Shown piece after piece: positions 56,598-64,000 of a DNA stretch of 64,000 nucleotides (position 1 is the stretch's first letter; each line of letters starts with the position of its first letter). The stretch lies in NCBI GenBank assembly GCA_964017125.1, contig OZ024914.1, positions 29,308,801 to 29,372,800 of the forward strand, given 5' to 3'. Both the position numbers and the translations under genes were made by a program. The notes under the pieces were generated by a model, which worked only from the letters and a program-made list of their open reading frames with translations, did no database searches and was not told the origin of the DNA. The DNA is from Flabesymbios commensalis. Its lineage: Eukaryota > Annelida > Polychaeta > Terebellida > Flabelligeridae.

Positions 56598-56696
56598 GCC
56601 CAGAAAACACGAGGCTTTGAGCCAGTGCTGGTTTGATGCTGGGCCAGCGTCGCAGACAGTGGGTCAGCATTGGGTCAACGTCGTGTTTGCTGGGAG
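56598..56696. mobile_element. MITE subfamily A, abutting a B copy
   Basis: CCCAGAAAACACGAGGCTTT at left, GTCGTGTTTGCTGGG at right, centre AGCGTCGCAGACAGTGGG. Only eight bases separate it from the B copy. Confidence 0.85.
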
Positions 56697-57624
56697 TGTT
56701 GACAAGTGTTTCGCACCCAAACCGGAATAATAAATTCCGCTTTATACATAGTCTCTACTGTCCACAGGAGCCATTAAATAACATTAATTACAAAAGCCAT
56801 TGACACTACATCTATGAGCTATCAACCTTTATGGTTATGCTGCTGGAGGGGAGACATCTCCAGTTTTTTGTTCACAAAAGACTAGACCCTTCTAGTTTTT
56901 ATATACGTAGGAGCTTGCAGATCGAGATAATCATGTCTGACTATTATTATGCGTAAATATATAATTACGATGCATGCGAGTTGAAAAGTCAGACTTCATG
57001 CTTTTGATCGCGTGATTTTAATCGATATATCATTGTCGTCAAAGGGATAGGTCAACAGATGTAGGCCTATAGATGCAAATCATAGTACATCAGTGTTACT
57101 TGACTTCGCACGTGACAAGACCTGTCAATCCGTTTCAAGCTGTTTATTTGCCAAATGAAACAAACATGGCATAGATCCGACTTGTGGTTTCATATTGTCG
57201 CGTTATTGCCACAAGAGTGAAGACACACCTAAACATGCTAAATCCACATTTACTCAATCAAGACTCTCATATTGAGTGTTGAAACTTACAAGCTTACATT
57301 CGTTCTAGTTGTGTTATTACTATAACAGCGATCACAAAACTGAAGCGAATGAAACGTTTAAATGGAAACTATAAAAATGAAGGGGATTTATAGCCTTTCG
57401 ACTTACAGCGGCTTCAGATGCCGTACGGACAACATAATTATGTACACTAAAAAGGCGAAATTATAAATAGAATTCAACATATGCCCCCTCCCTGCAATGC
57501 CTGACATTTTCATTCATTCTCATGTATTGATACAAACGTATAACACGTTTGGAGAAAGGAGTGTACATTCTACTTGTGTAGGCCACTGCAGACTATCAAC
57601 TATATACATCTACAACACATGCCC
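56697..57624. other. No recognisable feature
   Basis: Unassigned. Confidence 0.4.
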
Positions 57625-57745
57625 ACTCTAGACATTTTAACAGTTTGGAGCACTGTATAAGCACAATCACGTTGGTAAAAATAAGGTCCGACCGGGATTC
57701 GAACCCGCCACCTCCTCCTGGTTTCGAGTCCACATTGTCACCGAG
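57625..57745 (-). mobile_element. tRNA-like SINE unit
   Basis: Minus strand: ACTCGAAACCAGGAGGAGGT, GGCGGGTTCGAATCCCGGTC (B box), then a tail ATACAGTGCTCCAAACTGTT shared with 31835-31950. Confidence 0.6.
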
Positions 57746-58059
57746 GGTGTAGGCTACTGTTTAGAGATGGATACAAACAACATAATGACTGCCAATGACA
57801 GCAACATAAGAGCTCTGTGCACAACAGTGCCAGTGATTGCATGAGATGGTAAATATGGGACATACTGCATGTTTATCTGGTATTCTGGTTTGAATTTTCG
57901 CGAATTTCTGATTTTGAAACTTTTCACCAAGTTAAGAATTTTCTTTACTAGCGCTATTATAATAATAATTTTCGCGAGATTCTTAAATTTTCGAATTTGT
58001 CCTCCTCGCGAAATTCGCGAAAATTAAAACCTCGCCAATTATTACCAGATCTACAGTAA
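57746..58059. other. No bounded feature
   Basis: Contains an inverted pair of CGCGAATTTC-like words (TTTTCGCGAATTTCTG near 57895, CGCGAAATTCGCGAAAATTA near 58006), about 110 bases apart. Confidence 0.4.
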
Positions 58060-58162
58060 ATATAATGTTGATCCAAGTCTGGTTTTATGCTGGATCACCG
58101 TCTTCGACGATGGCCAAACATCAAACCAATGTTGCACTTACAGTTTGGGGTTTGCTAGGATA
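58060..58162. mobile_element. MITE subfamily A
   Basis: AATATAATGTTGATCCAAGT at left, GTTTGGGGTTTGCTAGGAT at right. Arms TCTGGTTTTATGCTGG and CAAACATCAAACCAATGTTG; centre CACCGTCTTCGACGATGGC. Confidence 0.75.
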
Positions 58163-58616
58163 AACACGCGATTTGGAGATATCGTCCGATCATTTGCCGT
58201 GTTACTAGTAAGTCAGCTTCCCGCTTTGTACCATATAATAGGTTTACTACCCCCCCCCCCCCCCCGTGTACGTATATGAAATACCACTCGCTACACGCTG
58301 ATATTTGTTTATTAAACGGTTAATATCCCACCGGATATTTTACATATTTTCATTCATTGCTATCGCAATTCTCACCTCACAACGAATGAAAATTACCCAT
58401 TTTCCTAAAATACCCAGGTGCCAAATGAACTGATTTTAATGGTGTATAGTGACATTTCAGTTTGAATTAATTTATTCAAAATGTGCAAAATATTTGGGTC
58501 ACCAGCAGCTAAAGAACTAAATTTTGAAGATAAGTATATCAGCGGTGCTATTCTGAATTTGCTTGGCGTCCATCGGTTGAGATTGCCATATTTACTGAGC
58601 TTGGCCGATATTGAGC
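58163..58616. other. Unassigned, with a C run
   Basis: About 16 C at 58250-58265, and a hairpin-like ATTTTCATTCATTGC / AACGAATGAAAAT pair at 58346-58392 around GCAATTCTCACC. Confidence 0.4.
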
Positions 58617-58660
58617 CGCTCATTGGTTTAGTCAAGATGACCATCTCGACTAATCACTTT
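58617..58660. mobile_element. MITE family C core fragment
   Basis: CGCTCATTGGTTTAGTCAAG, ATGACCATCTCGACTAATCA. A decayed version of the family C hairpin centre only. Confidence 0.4.
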
Positions 58661-58803
58661 CATATAGGTATATAGGAGATTTGATAATACTGACTATACG
58701 TGTTAGGTGTTAGGTAGGATAATATACAGACACAAGTGTATTACTTTGAAATGCATGTGCCAAATAGCTTATAATTATGTCTATCATAATTATAAGACCT
58801 ACC

Positions 58804-58914
58804 AAGCAAACAAAAAATATTTGTATAACATGTATACAATGTTGGAAAAACGTCGAAGACGCTGGGCCGACATTGTATATAATTTATGTTATACAAATGT
58901 TTAGCGTTTGCTGG
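58804..58914. mobile_element. MITE subfamily B
   Basis: AAGCAAACAAAAAATATTTG at left and AGCGTTTGCTGGG at right; centre AACGTCGAAGACGCTGGGCC. An ATATAATTT insertion lies in the right arm. Confidence 0.85.
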
Positions 58915-59144
58915 GCATACGCATTTTCGCAATGCCAATTACCAAGGTCAATGTAGGTGGGTCGTCACGACATGCTCAGCACACATTACAGGCCCAACCG
59001 CATGCGCGGCATGGTCAACGGTCTGACAAATGGGGCAGTCACTATAGATAAATATTATTCATTTGCAAAGCGAAACGACTCGCTTACTTTAAATCATGTG
59101 ACTTTGTAAATATTGTTAACAACACATGCTAATCTGTCTATCAG
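58915..59144. other. No recognisable feature
   Basis: Unassigned. Confidence 0.4.
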
Positions 59145-59362
59145 CCCTTTAAGTTATTCAATTTACTTTTCATCCATTTGAAGTTGTGGCTCGCTAGCGC
59201 GACACACGATTCAAGTGGGTAAAAATTGAGTTTTAATTGAGACCAAACATTTGAAAATCTTGATCTTTAGGCATCAATTCAATTCCCGATAACAGTGATC
59301 TGATCAGCTAAATAAACTGACATAAAACGATTTTCGTTCTGATTAGCAGTGGAAGGATTAAT
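59145..59362. mobile_element. TTAA-type MITE related to family D
   Basis: Begins CCCTTTAAGTTATTCAATTT, has the hairpin CATTTGAAGTTGTGGCTCGC with ACGATTCAAGTGGG, then GAGACCAAACATTTGAAAAT and CGATAACAGTGATCTGATCA. The distal part is the inverted partner of 49498-49729. Confidence 0.6.
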
Positions 59363-59551
59363 AAAGGAGCCCAACTGCACTTCAAAAACAAGTCACTTCT
59401 ACGAGTACGACACAGCGATGTGGTGGTGCAGCAGGTCAATTACTCTAATAAAATATATAGGTATAATATGTGGCTGTACTATTGATATACAGTATTATTT
59501 TTTCATTTGATCAGCTTCGCGTTTTAATAAAAAAATCATCTCACCAACCCT
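59363..59551. other. No recognisable feature
   Basis: Unassigned. Confidence 0.4.
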
Positions 59552-59784
59552 TTAACCACCAAAATGTTCAATCTGAATTTTCACCCACTTGAAGTTGTGT
59601 CTCGCTGACGCGATCCACAACTTCAAGTGAGTGAAAATTCTTCAGATTTGACAAAATGGAGGTCAACTCTTTTCAAATCCTGCTGGTTGATGTCACATTT
59701 TATCTTTGTCACATGTTTGAAAGGTGGTACTTAATGTGCTAATAAAAAATGAAAACCCGAATATATGCGGTACCGGCGGGGTAA
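59552..59784. mobile_element. TTAA-type MITE family D
   Basis: Left TTAACCACC, hairpin identical to 9899-10126 (CACCCACTTGAAGTTGTGTC, TCGCTGACGCGA, CACAACTTCAAGTGAGTG). The right end, CGGCGGGGTAAAGG, has lost the exact TTAA. Confidence 0.8.
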
Positions 59785-60897
59785 AGGGTCAACACTGTTT
59801 AACAGTTCACGTTTAGCCTACCTGTCATTGGTAGTCTGAGTAATTCACAGTGGTGTGGACTAACCCTGTCAGTACCAGGTTGACTTTATGTGGTCAAAGG
59901 CCCAATTCAATCAATCATTTCTTTGGAACATTTATTTCCAAAGTTGCCCAATTTTGAATCCCTATATTCTAAGTAATGGTTAACATGCTCTGAACCCATG
60001 TCTAGGTCTCCTTCAACAAAAGTATTTTATTCAATCCTTCATTTTAGTTATCCACTAAAAGCATGATAAGACAAGAACGGAAGATGTATGCATGCATGTC
60101 ATGGTTACGCAGAAGACATTGCCATTGACGAATCAACTCCATATAGAATGTACCGGTATACTATAAGCTTAGGCTTTTCAACAGAGGGAGACCAATGGAC
60201 GTTTAATTACCTTATCAGCAAACACAAAACATACAAGACGTTGTAGATCACACGCCTCTAGACGAGATGGCAACAACAACAACAACAACAAAAACCTTTT
60301 TCATAGCGCCTTAATTATATCTAATGCACAATCATAGGCGCTTCATATATTATATTGTGAGCGACAGGTTATCTAATATCCCCAAATACAGATGTGTGAC
60401 AGAGGTAGCGGCAATTACATGGTTGACGAGCGTGTGAAGTAGTACACTATAATTGTTTGGAACGGTTATATACAGAGGGGCAAACATTAAATGGTTATAA
60501 TTAAATGGCAAACGAGACAGCTATTATTCATGTAAAACCTCATTTGGCATGATTATGTTTTGGTGTTATGGATGCTGTGCATATAGATTCAAATTGCTTT
60601 ACTGTATATGAGTCGTGCATAATAATGTTGAATATATTTTATGTCTAATATATATTTTTAAAATCTTGTACCACTATTCAGATCAAAATCCAACGTTTAA
60701 AAACTACTGTGAATTTATTAATCGCAATACTCAGTGTGGTTTTCTTGGCTTGTGGTATAGTATACCATGTATACTCGACTAATAATCTGATAATAATGTG
60801 AGATGGCAATATCGCCTGAGAGTACATAATGCGACCTAGAACCCCAGTCACTCCCTAATCCCTAATCCCCGTCTGTCTGTTTGAGGATTAGGCCTAC
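59785..60897. other. Mostly unassigned
   Basis: A B-family shred at 60215-60245 (CAGCAAACACAAAACATACA) and an (AAC)n run at about 60271-60291. Confidence 0.4.
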
Positions 60898-60976
60898 CTT
60901 GTCACTATGGTATTAAAGGCTCGTATCTACCACGTTTTACACTGGCAGATACGACCCTTTAAAACCAAGGTGACGA
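60898..60976. repeat. Hairpin family K
   Basis: CTTGTCACTATGGTATTAAA, GGCTCGTATCTACCA and TGGCAGATACGACCCTTTAA, AACCAAGGTGACGAAG pair with a few mismatches. Confidence 0.75.
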
Positions 60977-60997
60977 AGTCATTGTTCATATGTTGTT

Positions 60998-61095
60998 ACC
61001 ACAGCAAGCATGACACATTGACCGCAGTAAATTGCGCATGCTGTTTCATTGTTGGACCAGCGTCGCAGACGGTCTTCCAACATTGAGACGACATA
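60998..61095. mobile_element. MITE subfamily A, decayed
   Basis: ACCACAGCAAGCATGACACA at left, inner TTTCATTGTTGGACCAGCGT, CGCAGACGGTCTTCCAACAT. The right outer part is lost. Confidence 0.65.
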
Positions 61096-61244
61096 ATAAT
61101 ATAAAGTACTGTCGTTTTGAATAGAAACACCACACATACTTTTCCTTGATAGCGCTATAGACATGAAAGAGGTACCAACCTTTTAAAACCAAACGATGCA
61201 TTAAAGCATCATTTTTCATAAAAATAACAGTACATTTATTCATG

Positions 61245-61356
61245 TTTCACCCACTTCAATTCATCTTCATGCACTACAAGTCGAGAATTGCGACAGCAAT
61301 TCGCGGCTTGTAGTGGATGAAGATGACAATGGTGAATTCAGGCTTGAAAGGGTTAA
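61245..61356. mobile_element. Hairpin element with TTAA right end
   Basis: CATCTTCATGCACTACAAGT, CGAGAATTGC and GCAATTCGCGGCTTGTAGTG, GATGAAGATG pair closely. The right end is CTTGAAAGGGTTAA; the left starts near CACCCACTTCAATT, a word shared with family D hairpins. Confidence 0.5.
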
Positions 61357-62261
61357 TACAATACTGTCTTTGGAGGTACATGTACTTTGATAATAATGCA
61401 TTTTTATTTAATATTTCATTAAATATCTGCCAAGGCCTAGGCCTAATAAGATGATATATATGCCTATTTCCTAGGCCCACAATTATCTGCATTCGTGCTT
61501 TTCATCTTTGACTTCGGCGTGCTGAAATATTGGTCCTTCGCGATAACGCTAATTGAAACACCAAACAATTATTAAGTTACGAGTAAACCGCTGTGTTGTA
61601 GCAAGGAATCTCCCTATATAGATTCCTTGGTTGTAGGTATAGGCCTACATCAATATATTTTTGCACAAAATATGATTTACAGGCATTGATAATGTTCATT
61701 GTGTGGAATAAGTATGCGATGCCTTGATTACTTGTTCATTTATTGTCTCCTAAAATTGGCTGTGATCAATCAATCACCTCAAACGCTAGATAACATGCCA
61801 ATGTTGTTTCAATGAAATACCATTGGGTCGGAATCCGGTGCTTGCTGCGAATTGGGTTATCGCGTTAGATATGCTCATATATACATGATATACGTGGGGG
61901 ATGGGCAATACTATTTGCTATAAAATAAAAATAGCTATAGTTAGAGCTTGGAATTGAGAGGGTTACAGTATACAAACTAAATCTGATTATATAACTAGTG
62001 TCGGAGTGAGTGTCCAGATTCCGGCGTGTGGATCAATGTACATAACCCAGTGAACAGTATATTGATTGCGTGAAATGGACATTTCAAGTCCAGGCCAATT
62101 TATCCTATTATTCCCCGACAGCAAGCACTGCCACTGTCTGCCTGGAGCCAGATCTGGATCGCCCACAAAACACAAAACAAGCTAAAAACCACAAACTTGT
62201 GCCACAATTACAGAAAACTGCGCTGGCATGATTAGATAAAACATAAGGTTAGGTATAGTGT
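61357..62261. other. No recognisable feature
   Basis: A small hairpin at 61604-61632 (AAGGAATCTCCCTATATAGA then TTCCTT). Otherwise unassigned. Confidence 0.4.
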
Positions 62262-62356
62262 CCCGGCAGACACGAAGCGTGGATCCAATGTTGGTTCAAT
62301 GTTGGACCAGCGTCTGCGACGCTAGCCCAACATTGAACCAACATTGGATCCATTAC
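62262..62356. mobile_element. MITE subfamily A, regular arms
   Basis: TCCCGGCAGACACGAAGCGT at left. Arms GGATCCAATGTTGGTTCAAT and ATTGAACCAACATTGGATCC are exact complements; centre AGCGTCTGCGACGCTAG. The right end past TTACG is lost. Confidence 0.85.
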
Positions 62357-62555
62357 GTATGACAAAATGATGATATGAGATGCCCACGAAATAACATTGC
62401 CAAGTACGGAGTCATAAATTACACAAGCCAGTCGTTATCAGTATACAGTCAGACCTACTTGAGTATCGGAGCGGTGACATGGATAGTACCGGTATTTGTG
62501 GAAGGTAGTACTGCAGGGTACTTATCAGTACTTATAACATCATCCCAGTACTGAT
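62357..62555. other. Spacer with AGTACTG words
   Basis: AGTACTGC and CAGTACT words repeat at 62505-62552 just upstream of the TATA-like site. Confidence 0.35.
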
Positions 62556-62561
62556 TCTCGG

Positions 62562-62665
62562 TATATAAGGTGACCACACTTATCAGCGGTAAACTGTTCT
62601 GATTTTACCGTCATTTTCGGATTTTCTTCGGATTATAAGTGAAGGAGTGTAATTCTTTTCGCTGG
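62562..62665 (+). promoter_or_regulatory. Possible core promoter and short first exon
   Basis: TATATAAGG at 62562 is a strong TATA-box match. Around 28 bases downstream is TTATCAGCGG, a plausible initiator. About 75 bases further, CGCTGG is followed by GTATGTAACG, an acceptable splice donor. Together they could be a TATA promoter with a short untranslated first exon reading to the right, off the window. Such matches also arise by chance in AT-rich DNA. Confidence 0.25.
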
Positions 62666-63194
62666 GTATGTAACGTTAGCTAATTCTTTTTAAAAACGGT
62701 TTATTTAATTTATATGAATTTCAAGCCCTAGAATAGGCCTATAGCACACAAGATGAATACGGATCCACAACTTCGACCGGTTCCACAACTTCAAGCGCAT
62801 AAAAATATTTTATTTGAAAAATTGTGACGCTGGTCTAACGTTTGAGCAGCAAACGATTTTCCACAATAAAACATATTTTATAAGCTAATGTCTTCACTTC
62901 AATCGCAAACAGAATTGATTACAACTTTAGTTGGTTTGTGCGTTTAGACCTATAGCTTTTTACTACAATCATGTCATTTAGTCATAATATTATATAGAAG
63001 CGTTGCATTTTTTTCATATTACGAGTTGGCACATTATTTCGTAGCAACAATAATATATTTGGAAAAGGAATTGTTCTGTTGAAAAAACATTTACAATATA
63101 TTCTATAATTACTTCATATCTATAATTACTCCATGTGCGTGATGTAGGCCTATATAATTTCAAAGATAAATTTCAACAGCTTCAGGAGAGATTT
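62666..63194. other. No bounded feature
   Basis: A CCACAACTTCGACCGGTTCC, ACAACTTCAAGC block at 62765-62800 echoes the family D hairpin. Confidence 0.4.
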
Positions 63195-63710
63195 GTTTGT
63201 AGACCCATACTCATGACAATACCTTGATTCGTTAAATCAAATGTAACCTACATAGTATTATTAAAGATTAATTTGTGGTAGACCTACGAAGGCCACGATA
63301 CATTGATTCGTTAAATTAAATTAAATCTACATAGCACATGTATTATTAAAAATTAATTTGAGATAGTCCCACGATAACTTCATTCGTTAAATTCAATGTA
63401 ACCTGCATAATATTAATAGAAAGCAATTTGATGTAGAACCACGATACATAGATTCGTTAAATTCAATGTAACATACATATAGTATCAATAAAAAGTAATT
63501 TGTTGTAGACCCACGATGACACCTTGATTTGTCAAATGCTATGTAACTGTAGACATAGTATTAATAAAGATTAATACGTGGTAGACTCATGACACCTTGA
63601 TTCATTAAATTAAAGGTAACCTACATAGTATTAATAAAAACTAATTTGTGGTACGATACCTTGATTCGTTAAATTCGATGTACATATACATAGAGTAGTA
63701 TTAATCATAT
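63195..63710 (+). repeat. Tandem repeat of 64-79 bp, 7 units
   Basis: The word GATTCGTTAAAT (or a one-base variant) occurs at 63226, 63305, 63381, 63451, 63526, 63599 and 63663. Each unit continues with ATGTAACCTACATAGTATTA, then ATAAA-A-TAATTTGTGGTA and a GACCCACGAT-like block. Unit lengths vary by small deletions. Confidence 0.9.
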
Positions 63711-63786
63711 TTTTTGGCAGATAAATAAGCATAATATAGTCATAATTCACCGTGAAAATATTATGAGGATATTATGGTCGTCGTAA

Positions 63787-64000
63787 ATGCATGAGGTAAG
63801 TCAGTTGTATATACATGAGGTGAGTCAGTGGTAAGTACATGAGGTGGGTCAGTGGTAAGTACATGCGGTAAGTCAGTGGTAAGTACATGAGGTAAGCCAG
63901 TGGTAAGTACATTAGGTAAGTCAGTGGTAAGTACATGAGGTAAGTCAGTGGTAAGTACATGAGGTAAGTCAGTGGTAAGTACATGAGGTAAGTCAGTGGT
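63787..64000 (+). repeat. 24-bp tandem array, running off the window
   Basis: Nine or so units of GTAAGTACATGAGGTAAGTC plus AGTG. Early units are more diverged. Each unit carries two GTAAGT words. Because 24 is a multiple of three, the minus strand stays open as an eight-residue MYLPLTYL-type repeat, which is an artefact of the array. The true length is unknown. Confidence 0.95.

Noticed and set aside
3570-63984. CRISPR arrays
   Set aside because: The tandem arrays have adjoining units without unique spacers of constant length, and the sequence is eukaryotic in character.

Overview
This window looks like non-coding, repeat-filled DNA from an invertebrate animal genome. It is AT-rich, has no bacterial-style gene packing, contains pieces of LINE reverse transcriptase, tRNA-derived SINE-like units, dozens of palindromic miniature DNA transposons (MITEs) and many micro- and minisatellites, and includes a 200-base assembly gap (17504-17703). 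The octamer TAGGCCTA occurs about twenty times. A marine invertebrate is my best guess from the repeat types, but the sequence does not settle the phylum. I found no host protein-coding gene I could defend; nearly all longer open frames are translations of simple repeats, palindromic MITEs or LINE remnants.

Layout. 0-3.7 kb: a LINE fragment, MITEs, and a SINE next to a GAAT microsatellite. 3.75-8.51 kb: a 4.76-kb foldback element, in effect one large imperfect palindrome. Its outer arms carry about 22 copies of TCAAGGTCA (the extended nuclear-receptor half-site), and its inner arms are a 21-bp minisatellite that reverses polarity near 5452. 9.2-17.4 kb: a hAT-like MITE with a clean 8-bp duplication, a TTAA-type MITE, a GGGGTAAGTTGAGCC-rich element, an orphan histone-type 3' stem-loop, a LINE tail, a diverged tandem repeat, and a 1.9-kb element marked by a recurring GTACGTCCGAAACC word. 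17.7-23.9 kb: MITEs and a 5'-truncated, decayed LINE. 23.9-27.2 kb: two long TACAC pentanucleotide arrays and a GAAT array. 27.2-35.2 kb: scattered MITEs, a SINE, three hairpin elements and a 161-bp tandem repeat. 35.5-38.0 kb: a 21-bp minisatellite with a 63-bp higher-order unit. 38-51 kb: MITEs, TTAA elements and short hairpins in otherwise featureless DNA, plus one exon-like stretch ending in a splice-donor match. 51.2-52.1 kb: a mixed TTCA/TTCG/TCAC array. 52-63 kb: the densest run of palindromic MITEs, and a TATA-containing promoter-like site near 62.56 kb. 63.2-64.0 kb: a 64-79-bp tandem repeat, then a 24-bp array that runs off the window and contains two GTAAGT words per unit.

The dominant theme is inverted-repeat DNA. 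One MITE superfamily (subfamilies A and B, sharing CCCAGCAAACAC ends and a GTCGNAGACG centre) accounts for more than forty copies or fragments. In many A copies the arms differ from copy to copy while the two arms of one copy still match each other, which points to within-palindrome homogenisation. Nothing here forms a recognisable metabolic or defence gene system; the novelty lies in the repeat architecture.
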